A stretch of DNA of 64,000 nucleotides. Source: Microbacterium sp. 67-17 (GTDB lineage: Bacteria; Actinomycetota; Actinomycetes; Actinomycetales; Microbacteriaceae). Below are positions 55,879 to 64,000 of the stretch, piece after piece. Location: the NCBI RefSeq assembly GCF_001898325.1, contig NZ_MKTR01000034.1:178314-242313 (forward strand), given 5' to 3'. Below the pieces are notes generated by a model. It made no database searches and was not told the DNA's origin. It saw nothing but the letters and a program-made list of their open reading frames with translations. Within the stretch, counting starts at the first letter, position 1, and each line of letters opens with the position of its first letter. A program made the translations under genes and the position numbers.

Positions 55879-58125
55879 ATGCCCAAGAGCAAGAAGCCGG
55901 CCGGCGGCCGCGCAGCCAAGAACTTCGAACCGCGCTACGGAGAGAAGACCGCGTACCAGGACCGCAAGCGTCGCCCCGGTACGTCGTCGGCCGGAAAGCC
56001 CGGTAGCAAGAGCCCGAGCCATCGGGGCTACCGTCCCGAGGCCGCAGAGTCGAGCGGCGAGCCCAAGCGTCGCTGGACGGCGCAGGAGCGCGCAGGTCGC
56101 GACGAGGCTCGCGCCATCCGTTCCCATGCTCGGGACGACCGTCCGCGTCGTGATGACCGCCCGGCTCGCGATGATCGCCAGCGCCCCGGCGGCTACGACC
56201 GCGGGTCGCGCGATGACCGTCCGGCCTACGGTGACCGTCCGCGTCGTGATGACCGTCCGGCATACGACCGTCCACAGCGCGACGGCCAGGATCGCTACGG
56301 TGACCGCCCGCGTCGTGATGATCGCCCCTCGTATGGTGACCGGTCGCGTCGCGATGATCGCCCGCAGCGTGATGACCGTCCGCGTCGTGATGACCGTCCC
56401 TCATACGGGGATCGTCCGCGTCGTGATGACCGTCCCTCGTACGGGGATCGTCCGCGTCGTGATGACCGCCCCTCGTACGGTGACCGCCCGCGTCGTGATG
56501 ACCGCGGTGGGTACGGGGATCGTCCCCGTCGTGATGACCGTCCTTCGTACGGTGACCGCCCGCAGCGTGAGGGTCAGGATCGTTACTCGGAGCGCCCGCG
56601 TCGTGATGACCGTCCCTCTTACGCAGACCGCCCGCGTCGCGATGATCGCCCGCAGCGTGATGACCGCTCCTCGTACAGTGACCGTCCTCGTCGGGACGAC
56701 CGTGCTGGTTACAGTGACCGTCCTCGTCGGGACGACCGCGCTGGTTATAGTGACCGTCCTCGCCGGGACGACCGCGCTGGTTCTGGCGACCGGCCGCGCC
56801 GCGACGACCGCCCGCGCCGCGATGACCGTCCGAACCGCTCCGACTGGAACGCGCCGACGCGATCTGCTGCGCACGAGGAGCACGTGGATGTCGTCCACGA
56901 GCGTCTGCAGGCCGAGGCCGTTCAGGCTGACGCCGTCGAGGGCGTCGGCTTTGGTGACCTTGGACTCGGTGAGAACATCGTCCGCGTGCTCGCCGAGCTG
57001 GGGGCGGCATCCCCGTTCCCGATCCAGGCGGCAACCATCGCTCCGATCCTCGAGGGACGCGACGTGTTAGCCCGCGGCCGAACCGGCTCGGGCAAGACCA
57101 TCGCCTTTGGCGCCCCGCTCGTGGAAAGCATCCTGCGCTCGCAGGCCGGCACCCGGCGGGAGTTCGGCCGGTCGCCCAAGGCGCTCGTGCTAGCTCCGAC
57201 CCGCGAACTCGCGCTGCAGATCGACCGCACGATCCAGCCGATCGCTCGCAGCGTCGGCCTGTTCACGACCCAGATCTACGGCGGCGTGCCCCAGGCGCGC
57301 CAGGTTGGTGCCCTCAAGAAGGGCGTCGACATCATTGTGGGCACCCCCGGCCGCATCGAGGACCTCGTCGAACAGGGCAAGCTCGATCTGTCCGAGGTGC
57401 GCATCGCCGTCCTCGACGAGGCCGACCACATGTGTGAGCTGGGCTTCCTTGAGCCGGTGCAGCGCATCCTGCGTCTGACCGCCGACGGCAGCCAGAAGCT
57501 CTTGTTCTCGGCGACGCTCGACCGTGAGGTCGCCGCGCTCGTCGATGAGTTCCTCGTCGAGCCCGCCGTCTACGAGGTCGCCGGTGAAGACCAGGACTCG
57601 AGCACCATCGAGCATCGCGTCCTCGTGATCGACCACCGCGACAAGGCCGAGATCCTGACTTCGCTCGTCGATCGTGATGGCAAGACCCTCGTCTTCGCCC
57701 GCACGCGTGCGTACGCCGAGATGCTTGCCGAGCAGTTCGACGACGCTGGCATCCCGTCGCTCGCCCTCCACGGTGACCTCAACCAGGCCAAGCGCACGCG
57801 CAACCTCGAGAAGCTGACCTCGGGCCGGGTGCGGGTGCTCGTCGCGACGGATGTCGCCGCGCGCGGCATCCACGTCGACGACATCGACCTGGTCGTACAG
57901 GCCGACGCCCCCGACGAGTACAAGACGTACCTGCACCGCTCGGGACGCACCGGCCGTGCGGGTCGTGAGGGTCGCGTCGTCACGCTCATCACGCGTCAGC
58001 GCCGTCGCCGCATGACCGAGATGCTCGACCGCGCCGAGATCGAGGCGCCCTTCGAGGACGCCCGCGTCGGCGACGACCTTCTCGAAGAGATCGCGGGCCG
58101 TCAGCTCGCCGACGTCGACGCCTGA
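55879..58125 (+). CDS. DEAD-box RNA helicase with long RD-repeat N-terminal region
   Basis: 748 residues. Residues 1-84 are basic; 85-320 are a low-complexity tract of repeated DRPRRDDRPSYG units; 358-748 are the helicase core. Core motifs in order: Q-motif FGDLGL...PFPIQ (about 358-383), Walker A GRTGSGKT (400-407), PTREL, TPGR, DEAD in VLDEADHM, SAT, and ATDVAARGIHVDDIDLV with HRSGRTGRAGREG near the end. It unwinds structured RNA, probably in ribosome assembly or cold adaptation. RD/RG-rich tails usually sit at the C-terminus (DeaD, RhlE); here the tract is at the front and may drive RNA binding or condensate formation. A structured leader precedes it. Confidence 0.9.
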   Translation: MPKSKKPAGGRAAKNFEPRYGEKTAYQDRKRRPGTSSAGKPGSKSPSHRGYRPEAAESSGEPKRRWTAQERAGRDEARAIRSHARDDRPRRDDRPARDDRQRPGGYDRGSRDDRPAYGDRPRRDDRPAYDRPQRDGQDRYGDRPRRDDRPSYGDRSRRDDRPQRDDRPRRDDRPSYGDRPRRDDRPSYGDRPRRDDRPSYGDRPRRDDRGGYGDRPRRDDRPSYGDRPQREGQDRYSERPRRDDRPSYADRPRRDDRPQRDDRSSYSDRPRRDDRAGYSDRPRRDDRAGYSDRPRRDDRAGSGDRPRRDDRPRRDDRPNRSDWNAPTRSAAHEEHVDVVHERLQAEAVQADAVEGVGFGDLGLGENIVRVLAELGAASPFPIQAATIAPILEGRDVLARGRTGSGKTIAFGAPLVESILRSQAGTRREFGRSPKALVLAPTRELALQIDRTIQPIARSVGLFTTQIYGGVPQARQVGALKKGVDIIVGTPGRIEDLVEQGKLDLSEVRIAVLDEADHMCELGFLEPVQRILRLTADGSQKLLFSATLDREVAALVDEFLVEPAVYEVAGEDQDSSTIEHRVLVIDHRDKAEILTSLVDRDGKTLVFARTRAYAEMLAEQFDDAGIPSLALHGDLNQAKRTRNLEKLTSGRVRVLVATDVAARGIHVDDIDLVVQADAPDEYKTYLHRSGRTGRAGREGRVVTLITRQRRRRMTEMLDRAEIEAPFEDARVGDDLLEEIAGRQLADVDA
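56131..56838 (+). repeat. In-frame tandem repeats coding for DRPRRDDRP units
   Basis: About 700 bp of imperfect repeats, mostly 36 to 39 bp long, each containing CGTCGTGATGACCG or close variants. Copies at about 56384-56500 are almost identical to each other, while those near 56690-56790 use a different version (CGTCGGGACGACCG). Repeat number may vary between strains. Confidence 0.88.
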
Positions 58126-58173
58126 GGCCGAGGCCATCCCCCGCGCCTCGGCAACATCCCTGACGTAGGCAAT

Positions 58174-58221
58174 ATCCCGCAGGCAGGACGAATCCCCACC
58201 GGATCGTCCTCCCTGCGGGAT
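58174..58221. terminator. Strong bidirectional terminator between helicase and radical SAM genes
   Basis: ATCCCGCAGG-CAGGACGA (58174-58191) pairs with TCGTCC-TCCCTGCGGGAT (58204-58221) with a small internal mismatch and a 12-base loop, followed by TTGTCC. It lies between two convergent genes. Confidence 0.75.
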
Positions 58222-58253
58222 TTGTCCTACGGCGGTGTGCAGAAGGCGTCGCC

Positions 58254-60368
58254 TCAGAAGAGCATGGCGGCGGCGTCAGCCCGCCGGCCACGCGAGGTCG
58301 TGACGACGGATGCCGCAGCTCTCCGCGCTGCCAGGCCGGGCACCGGCTCGCGTGGGGGCGCTTCTTCCTCGGCGTGCCCGGTCAGGCCATGCACCCGCAG
58401 CAGCGGGCGGACCCGCTTGGCCAGCCACTGCCGGTACGGCTTCGGCGCGTACGCGGAAGCGCCCGGGTACAGTCCGCGATACGACCCGACGAGTTCCGGA
58501 TGCTCCCGCTGGAGCCACTGCCAGAACCACTGCTTCGCCCCCGGGCGAAGGTGCAACGCGCCGAACACCACCCGGTGTGCACCGGATGCGCGGATGCGTC
58601 CCAGCGCATCATCGAGCGTGGCGATCGAATCGGTGAGGTGGGGGAGGATCGGCATCAGGAACACGGTGACGCGGAACCCGGCATCCGTCGCCGCTCTCAC
58701 GGTCTCGAGCCGCGCCGCCGCACTCGGCGTCCCCGGCTCGAGCGTGCGCTGCAGGGCGTCGTCGAAGACGGCTATCGACATCGCGAGGGAGACATCGACC
58801 TCACGCGAGGCTTCTGTCAGAAGCGGCAGATCGCGGCGCAGCAGCGTCCCCTTGGTGAGGATCGAGAACGGCGTGCCGGCGTCCGTCAGCGCCTGGATGA
58901 TCCCGGGCATGAGTCGGTACCGTCCCTCTGCGCGCTGGTACGGGTCGGTGTTCGTGCCGAGCATGACCGGCTCGCCCGTCCATGACGGTCGCGCGAGCTC
59001 GGTGCGCAGCACGTCGGCGACGTTGACCTTCACGACGATCTGCGAATCGAAGTCGCGCCCGGCATCCAGCTCGAGATACTCGTGCGTGCCGCGGGCGAAA
59101 CAGTTGTGACTAATAACGCCGTTCGCGATGAAGTCGCCGGTGCCGGTCGTAATGTCGACCATGTCGATGCTGTGACCGAGATCTTCGATTCCGACGACGC
59201 GGAGATCGCTCGATGTCTTCACCGCAGTGTCGACGATCGACAGCTTCCTCGTGATTGCGGGGTGTGAGATATCGAAGAAGCGCATCCGTGAAGCCAGCCC
59301 GCCGGTGACACGAATAGCGCTGACCCCGTTCGGTCGTGGCCCCTCGGTGACGGCAGGGATGTCAAAGCACGCGAGCGCCTCTCGCACCGTGCCGAGCACG
59401 TTCTCGCTCTTGTTGCTGATTCTCAGCACACCCTGCGAACAGGAGCCTTCGGCGTCGAAGATCCCGCCCAGGTATCCGGCGAGCCACTCCTCGCTCGGGT
59501 GTGTGGGTCGTTGGATGAGGGTCTCAATTGCGGCGACCCCCTCTTTGCGTGCTGTATGGATGGCGAGCATGGCGCGCCGCTGCTCGGTGGCGGCTGTAAA
59601 CGGCCTGACGTTGGTGGGGATTCCCTCGAGCGCCAATAGCGCCTGGGTGCGTTCCAGAGCCTCCGTGTCCGCGAGCGCGAGCCGAAAGGCGTGAATCGTC
59701 CAGGTGCGCTGCGGACGCGGATATGTCTTGTGCAGAATCATCCCGTCGCCCTGGATCATCCCCGCCAGGTAGCCCAGCCGCCACGATCTCTCGGTGGAGT
59801 CGTGCCCTGCCGCTCGAGCCGTACCAATCCCGAAACCCATCAGCCGGTTGTTGAGTGTCAGGTAGGGGCGCTGGCCGGGGCCGCTCATCGCGCCCATCAC
59901 GTGCTTCCAGCCCCGCTCGGTCAAGAAGCGGTGATCGGCGCTGGCGATGAGCTCTGTCCCATCGGCGAGGGTCACGCGGTGCGCGCGTCGATTCGTCGTC
60001 CACTTCGCGCGCACCGTTGTGGCGACGTACCGGCGGTACTCTCCGCGGCGTTCCGTGCCGATGATCGAATCGCCGACCCGGAGATCGCCGAGGGCGCGGG
60101 TGCGGCCGTCGGCGAGCAGGATCGTGGTTTCCGGAGCCAGGCAGTAGGAGCAGGCATGACTGCAGCCCCGGTAGGGGTTCACTGTCCAGTCGAACGGCAT
60201 CGCCGATGCGCCCGGCACGTGGTTGAGGGCGCTCTTGGCAATGACTTCATGGAAGGTCATGCCCGCGAACTCGGGCGTCGTGACGGACCGGACGAAGCCG
60301 CCGAGGTGCTCCATCCCAGGCAGCGCGTTGGCGTCGCTCGCTCCGATCGCTTGCCCGTTCCATCGCAT
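58254..60368 (-). CDS. Rv2578c-family radical SAM protein interrupted by an intein
   Basis: 704 residues from the ATG at 60368; a longer reading to 60410 overlaps a TTGACA -35 box (60398-60403), so the shorter start is preferred and the message may be leaderless. The extein begins MRWNGQAIGAS and reaches the radical SAM motif C-SHA-C-SY-C. The third cysteine is split off by an insert of 347 residues (DNA 59103-60143) with intein ends and two LAGLIDADG motifs. After splicing the protein would be about 357 residues, with CSHACSYCFARGTHEYLELD restored, then VMLGTNTDPYQRAEG and LTKGTLLRRDLPLL. The enzyme's substrate is unknown; relatives resemble spore photoproduct lyase-type proteins. Without splicing the Fe-S cluster cannot form. 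Confidence 0.93.
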   Translation of the reverse strand: MRWNGQAIGASDANALPGMEHLGGFVRSVTTPEFAGMTFHEVIAKSALNHVPGASAMPFDWTVNPYRGCSHACSYCLAPETTILLADGRTRALGDLRVGDSIIGTERRGEYRRYVATTVRAKWTTNRRAHRVTLADGTELIASADHRFLTERGWKHVMGAMSGPGQRPYLTLNNRLMGFGIGTARAAGHDSTERSWRLGYLAGMIQGDGMILHKTYPRPQRTWTIHAFRLALADTEALERTQALLALEGIPTNVRPFTAATEQRRAMLAIHTARKEGVAAIETLIQRPTHPSEEWLAGYLGGIFDAEGSCSQGVLRISNKSENVLGTVREALACFDIPAVTEGPRPNGVSAIRVTGGLASRMRFFDISHPAITRKLSIVDTAVKTSSDLRVVGIEDLGHSIDMVDITTGTGDFIANGVISHNCFARGTHEYLELDAGRDFDSQIVVKVNVADVLRTELARPSWTGEPVMLGTNTDPYQRAEGRYRLMPGIIQALTDAGTPFSILTKGTLLRRDLPLLTEASREVDVSLAMSIAVFDDALQRTLEPGTPSAAARLETVRAATDAGFRVTVFLMPILPHLTDSIATLDDALGRIRASGAHRVVFGALHLRPGAKQWFWQWLQREHPELVGSYRGLYPGASAYAPKPYRQWLAKRVRPLLRVHGLTGHAEEEAPPREPVPGLAARRAAASVVTTSRGRRADAAAMLF
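59103..60143 (-). mobile_element. Intein with LAGLIDADG homing endonuclease
   Basis: 347 residues within the radical SAM gene. It begins with the catalytic Cys in CLAPETTILLADGRTRALGD (block A), has GTELIASADHRFLTERGW (block B, with the His), two endonuclease motifs LGYLAGMIQGDG and LAGYLGGIFDAEG, and ends GDFIANGVISHN followed by the extein Cys (+1). All splicing residues (Cys1, block B His, penultimate His, terminal Asn, Cys+1) are present, so it should splice. The endonuclease motifs keep acidic residues (GDG, DAEG), so it may still be mobile. Insertion is immediately before the third Fe-S cysteine, a highly conserved site. Confidence 0.93.
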
Positions 60369-60604
60369 CTGCACAGTCGAACAAAAATACGATGAACTGT
60401 CAACCCGCATGGCTGATCATCCGAACCAGATGCCGAACCTGGAGGCATCCTACAAACGCGAGACGCGGTACCGCCCCACGTGAACCCCAATCCCACACCG
60501 GGTTCGAAACGAGGGTGGCATGCGGGCATAGAATCGCGTCGGCGATGGGGCCGATCCGCCGATTCCGGCAGGCCCGCGCCATCGATGTGGAAGGAAGGGC
60601 TCAC

Positions 60605-61768
60605 ATGGAGCGCGACATCTACGACGAAGACCACGAGGCGTTCCGCGACGTCGTCAAGGAGTTCGTCAAGCGATACGTCACGAACGAGGCAATCGCCCGG
60701 TGGGATGCCGACGGCGAGATCGACCGCGACACGATGAAGGCTGCGGGTGAGTCCGGGCTCATCGGACTGTCGGTGCCCGAAGAGTTCGGCGGGGCCGGGA
60801 TGCTGCAGGACTACCGCTTCCGGGCGATCGTCATGGAAGAGGTCATCGCCGCGGGCTCGGGATCGCTGGCCGGCGCGTTCGGCATTCAGGATGACCTCGC
60901 CGTGCCCTACCTCGTGCACATGGGCACGCAGGAGCAGAAGGAGAAGTGGCTTCCCGGCATGGCGACCGGAGAGGTGATCGGCGCGCTCGCGATGACCGAG
61001 CCCGGCGCCGGCAGCGACCTGCGCGGCATCAAGACGACCGCGAAGAAGGTCGACGGCGGCTACATCGTCAACGGTGCGAAGACCTTCATCTCCAGCGGCA
61101 AGACCGCCGACCTCGTCGTCACCTTCGTCAAGACCGGTGAAGGCAACCGCCCGGATGCCTTCAGCCTGCTGCTCATCGAGAACGGCATGGCGGGCTTCGA
61201 TCACGGCAAGAAGCTGCACAAGATGGGCTTCCACGGTCACGACACCGCCGAGCTCTCGTTCAGCGACGTCTTCGTTCCGGAGGAGAACCTCATCAGCGGC
61301 CGTGAGGGCATGGGCTTCGTACAGCTCATGATGAACCTGCCGCTCGAGCGCATGTCGATCGGTGTCGCCGGTGCCGCCGCGGCGCAAGCTGCCCTGGACT
61401 GGACGCTCGCCTACACGAAGGATCGCGAAGCGTTCGGTGAGCGGATCGCCGACTTCCAGAACACCCGATTCCGGCTTGCCGACATGGCGGCATCGGTCGA
61501 GGCTCTCTGGGCATATACCGATCGCGTCATGCGCGCCTACAAGGACAGCAAACTGAGCGCCGAAGAGGCAGCGAAGTACAAGTTCTGGGCGACCGAGCGG
61601 GAGTGGGAGGTGCTCGACCTCGGCGTCCAGCTGCACGGTGGCTACGGCTACATCACCGAGTACCCGATTGCGCGCGCGTTCCTCGACGCTCGCGTCCACC
61701 GCATCTATGGCGGCACGAACGAGATCATGCGCGAGATCGTCGGGCGGGACCTCGCCGGCAAACGCTGA
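60605..61768 (+). CDS. Acyl-CoA dehydrogenase
   Basis: 387 residues from the ATG at 60605, with GGAAGG 10 bases upstream. The three-domain flavoprotein pattern is complete: GLIGLSVPEEFGGAGM, the FAD segment GALAMTEPGAGSDLRGIKTTA, FISSGKTADLVV, then RMSIGVAGAAAAQAALDWTLAYTKDREAFGERI, and the C-terminal QLHGGYGYITEYPIARAFLDARVHRIYGGTNEIM. At the end the common YEGT catalytic-Glu form is replaced by YGGT, as in long-chain/isovaleryl types where the base lies elsewhere in the chain (a candidate is Glu in NLPLERM). It oxidises an acyl-CoA; chain length is open. The gene is monocistronic, ended by a hairpin. Confidence 0.9.
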   Translation: MERDIYDEDHEAFRDVVKEFVKRYVTNEAIARWDADGEIDRDTMKAAGESGLIGLSVPEEFGGAGMLQDYRFRAIVMEEVIAAGSGSLAGAFGIQDDLAVPYLVHMGTQEQKEKWLPGMATGEVIGALAMTEPGAGSDLRGIKTTAKKVDGGYIVNGAKTFISSGKTADLVVTFVKTGEGNRPDAFSLLLIENGMAGFDHGKKLHKMGFHGHDTAELSFSDVFVPEENLISGREGMGFVQLMMNLPLERMSIGVAGAAAAQAALDWTLAYTKDREAFGERIADFQNTRFRLADMAASVEALWAYTDRVMRAYKDSKLSAEEAAKYKFWATEREWEVLDLGVQLHGGYGYITEYPIARAFLDARVHRIYGGTNEIMREIVGRDLAGKR

Positions 61769-61782
61769 TCACTCGTCGCACC

Positions 61783-61832
61783 ACGGATGCCGCGACACCG
61801 CCCTCTGAGGAGGCGCGGGTCGCGGCATCCGT
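61783..61832. terminator. Bidirectional terminator hairpin (GGATGCCGCG arms)
   Basis: ACGGATGCCGCGAC (61783-61796) pairs perfectly with GTCGCGGCATCCGT (61819-61832), followed by CGTTCTTT. It separates the acyl-CoA dehydrogenase gene from the convergent ECF transporter operon. Confidence 0.78.
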
Positions 61833-61875
61833 CGTTCTTTGCGGCGGCGCCGGCCCGGACAACTGTGCTGGCTGA

Positions 61876-62718
61876 CTAGGCGAGGCCCCAGGGGAAAAAG
61901 AGGGTGAAGAGGGCGGCGGATGCTACCCAGAAGGCGGCGATGAAAACGACGTCGCGGGTGCGGAACGGGACGAGATGGCGCTCGGTGCGATCGGGGTAGG
62001 CGCCGAAGGCGCGGGAGTCCATCGCGAGGGCGACCCGCTCGGCGTGGCGGATGGCGCCGGCTAGCAGTGGCACGAGGTAGCTGGCCCACCGGCGCAGGCT
62101 CGCGATCGGTCCGCGCCCGCGGTGCGCGCCGCGGACGCGATGGGCTTGACGGATGATCTCGAGCTCGTGACCGAACCGGGGCACGAACCGGAAGGCTGCC
62201 AGCGCCGTGTACCCGATCCGGTAGGGGACGCGCAGCTGCTGCACGCAGGCCCGTACGAGGTCGGGGCCGGTCGTGCTGAGGCCCGGGATGAGCGACAGTG
62301 CGAGGATCGCCGCAAGCCGGAGGCCCGTTGCAAGTCCGATCTCGAGCGCGCCGGCGTACAGCGTCCACGCCCCGATCTGCAGCACGGGCGGGGTGTTCGC
62401 GACGAGTGCGGCATCCGTCCACAGCGCGAAGCCGAACCCCAACACCAGGGTCGCGCCGGGTATCACCAGCGCGAGAAGGACGGCGGATCGGATGCTGAGG
62501 CTGACGCCCACGAGCAGCACGAGGTACGACAGCGCCAGAAACGCCAGCGGTGTCGCAAGGTCGCGCACGAACACGAGCAGTACGAGGGCCGGAAGGACCG
62601 CTGCGATCGTGGCGAGCGGATTCAGTCCGTAGAGGAAGCGCACCGCCGAGGTGCGTCGCACTGCGGCGTAGGGGTCATCGGCAACGGATGCCGGGAGCAG
62701 TGTCGGTGCGGTCGTCAC
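61876..62718 (-). CDS. ECF transporter transmembrane protein EcfT (CbiQ family)
   Basis: 280 residues. Several hydrophobic spans fill the first 170 residues and the last 30. The cytoplasmic coupling helices are recognisable: RVRGAHRGRGPIASLRRWASYLVPLLAGAIRHAERVALAMDSRAFG, including the A-x-x-x-R-G / SRAFG motifs that contact the ATPases. It is the scaffold of an energy-coupling factor importer and overlaps the upstream ATPase gene by four bases. The fused double ATPase next to it resembles the YkoD-YkoC pair for thiamine precursors, but the substrate subunit lies outside the window. Confidence 0.87.
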   Translation of the reverse strand: MTTAPTLLPASVADDPYAAVRRTSAVRFLYGLNPLATIAAVLPALVLLVFVRDLATPLAFLALSYLVLLVGVSLSIRSAVLLALVIPGATLVLGFGFALWTDAALVANTPPVLQIGAWTLYAGALEIGLATGLRLAAILALSLIPGLSTTGPDLVRACVQQLRVPYRIGYTALAAFRFVPRFGHELEIIRQAHRVRGAHRGRGPIASLRRWASYLVPLLAGAIRHAERVALAMDSRAFGAYPDRTERHLVPFRTRDVVFIAAFWVASAALFTLFFPWGLA

Positions 62719-64000
62719 GACACACCCCCGGGAAGGTCAGCGACCCGCGTGATCGTGCGCAGCTCCGGGTGCGTTGCAAGCGGCGCGAGGGCGCGCGCAA
62801 GTGGCGGCACCCGCAGCCCTGCGCGGGCGATGAGCTCGGCATCCGCGAACACGTCGCCCGGAGTTCCGGTCGCGGTGACGCGCCCCGCCTGCATGACGGC
62901 GACGCGATCGGCGTACTCGGCGACCAGTTGCATGTCGTGGGTGACGACGATGATCGTCGTGCCTTCGCGATTGAGGTCGCGCAGGAGCCCGAGAAGCTCA
63001 TCTGCTCGCGCGCGGTCCTGCCCGAAAGTCGGCTCGTCGAGGGCGAGCACCCGGGCCCCGGCTACAAGGGCGGTTCCAACCGAGAGGCGCCGCTTTTGCC
63101 CGCCCGAGAGCAGGAACGGGTGAACGTGCGCTCGCTCGCGCAGCCCGAAGCGGTCGAGAAGATCGAGCGTGCGCCTCTCGATCTCGGCCTCGTCGAGGTG
63201 CTGGCGGCGCAGGCCATGCGCGATTTCGTCGAACACTGACGCTGCGATGAACTGGTGCTCGGGATTCTGGAACACGAACCCGACGTGGGTCGAGAGAGCG
63301 CGGTCGTCGAGTCGGGCAACGTCGAGGCCATCGATGTGGACCGTGCCGCGGGGCGGAGTGAGCACGCCGGCGAGGGCTTGGATCAGTGTCGTCTTGCCCG
63401 CCCCGTTCGCGCCGACGATCGCGAGGAACTCGCCGTCGCGAACGTCGAGCGCGACATCCGTCAGCACCTCGGTCTTCTTACGGCGCAGCGTGAGCCCCCG
63501 CACCTCGATGCGCGTGCCGGATGCCGACGCGACCGCCTCGGTAGCCGCAGCCGTCTCGCGCAGAGCGGGCGGCGCGGGTTGACGCTCGAGCGCCTCGCGC
63601 AGCTCCTCGGGGCTGATCGGCAGCGGATCGAAGCGGTACCCGGCCTCACCTAGCCGCAGAGCCGCGAGGGTCGAGGTCGGCAACCACACGCCGAGCGCGT
63701 GCAGTTCCGCCGCGCGCCCCCGCAAGATCTCGTCCACGGGGCCATCGGCGATCACGACGCCGGCAGCATCGAGGACGACGACGCGGTTCACGAACGAGGC
63801 GGCGGCATCGAGGTTGTGCTCGATCAGCACGATGCCCTTGTCGCCGGATGCCGCGAGCTCGGTCAGCGCGGCGTAGACGTCCTCGATGCCTTGCGGATCG
63901 AGGTTCGCGGTCGGCTCGTCGAGAACGAGAAGCGGGGAACCCATAGCGAGGGCGCACGCGATCGCGAGGCGCTGCCGGCCGCCACCGGAGAGGCGGTCGG
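62715..64000 (-). CDS. ECF transporter ATPase with two ABC domains, N-terminus cut by window edge
   Basis: The frame continues through the right edge: bases 63944 to 64000 still encode LSGGGRQRLAIACALAM of the first ABC signature, so the start lies beyond. Visible first domain: Walker B LLVLDEPTANLDPQ and switch IEHNLD. Second domain is complete: Walker A GANGAGKTT, Q-loop FVFQNPEHQF, signature LSGGQKRRLSVGTAL, Walker B VLALDEPTFGQD and VVTHDM. Two ATPase domains in one chain, coupled to EcfT, correspond to YkoD-type transporters for thiamine or its precursor. The substrate is inferred from this architecture only. Confidence 0.88.
   Translation of the reverse strand, partial: DRLSGGGRQRLAIACALAMGSPLLVLDEPTANLDPQGIEDVYAALTELAASGDKGIVLIEHNLDAAASFVNRVVVLDAAGVVIADGPVDEILRGRAAELHALGVWLPTSTLAALRLGEAGYRFDPLPISPEELREALERQPAPPALRETAAATEAVASASGTRIEVRGLTLRRKKTEVLTDVALDVRDGEFLAIVGANGAGKTTLIQALAGVLTPPRGTVHIDGLDVARLDDRALSTHVGFVFQNPEHQFIAASVFDEIAHGLRRQHLDEAEIERRTLDLLDRFGLRERAHVHPFLLSGGQKRRLSVGTALVAGARVLALDEPTFGQDRARADELLGLLRDLNREGTTIIVVTHDMQLVAEYADRVAVMQAGRVTATGTPGDVFADAELIARAGLRVPPLARALAPLATHPELRTITRVADLPGGVS

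Noticed and set aside
56131-56838. CRISPR-like regular repeat spacing
   Set aside because: The repeats are in frame, lack unique spacers and encode the helicase head; no cas genes are present.
55688-57034. 448-codon minus-strand frame rich in Gly-His-His-Asp
   Set aside because: It is the complement of the RD-repeat tract of the helicase gene; the low complexity comes from that repeat.
13-64000. tRNA, rRNA, integrase and transposase genes
   Set aside because: I looked for them because of the island-like left part but saw none; the attachment side of the island is probably outside the window.

Overview
The window is high-GC DNA from an actinobacterium, most likely a Microbacterium-like member of the Microbacteriaceae. 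Supporting signs are the frequent GTG starts, the DUF3073 gene, a CebR-type cellobiose operon with canonical boxes, a DtxR-controlled hmuTUV-htaA haem locus, the intein-bearing Rv2578c-type radical SAM gene, and the constant use of the heptamer GGATGCC/GGCATCC in the core part. No rRNA, tRNA, CRISPR array, integrase or transposase was seen.

Positions 1 to about 11.7 kb form an accessory, defence-type island. It carries: (i) a divergent locus with an XRE-ImmA/IrrE regulator and a 117-aa partner on the minus strand, facing a three-gene ubiquitin-like conjugation operon on the plus strand (tandem ubiquitin-like protein, E2-like protein, fused JAB protease-E1), with two matching TTTACC-N5-GGTAAA dyads between them; (ii) an AbiF/Abi_2 HEPN gene preceded by a compact two-hairpin RNA with a terminator; (iii) an AbiEi/AbiEii type IV toxin-antitoxin pair behind an inverted-repeat operator; (iv) orphan and hypothetical genes and three gene relics. 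The relics include a dead DUF6228 copy paired with an intact one 4.1 kb away, and a truncated XRE-cupin copy paired with the intact core gene 4.6 kb away. The core-genome heptamer is almost absent here.

From about 11.7 kb the sequence looks like core chromosome. 11.7-14.1 kb: XRE-cupin regulator, TfoX-domain protein, TetR regulator and metallo-beta-lactamase-fold enzyme. 14.3-22.7 kb: purine salvage/oxidation (nucleoside deaminase, two-subunit xanthine dehydrogenase-type molybdoenzyme, nucleoside phosphorylase, MocA-like cofactor cytidylyltransferase). 23.5-24.5 kb: purQ-purS. 24.6-30.6 kb: cebEFG-bglC-cebR for cellobiose/beta-glucoside uptake, with three CebR boxes. 30.7-36.5 kb: purC, a GNAT-AAA+ fusion, a PadR-MFS efflux pair and purD. 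36.9-43.4 kb: the iron-regulated haem locus hmuTUV/htaA with two DtxR boxes. 43.8-46.4 kb: purM-purF. 47.3-49.7 kb: PadR/DUF4097 and a TipAS-type MerR regulator. 50.1-54.7 kb: two crcB fluoride channels and a large RND exporter. 54.7-61.8 kb: aldose epimerase-like gene, DEAD-box helicase with a long RD-repeat head, radical SAM protein interrupted by an intein, and an acyl-CoA dehydrogenase. 61.9-64.0 kb: an ECF-type vitamin transporter cut by the window edge.

A family of 59-bp intergenic palindromes (five full copies) ends in TTC(A/G)GTCGCG and its complement. Purine biosynthesis genes (purQ, purS, purC, purD, purM, purF) are spread over 23 kb rather than forming one operon.
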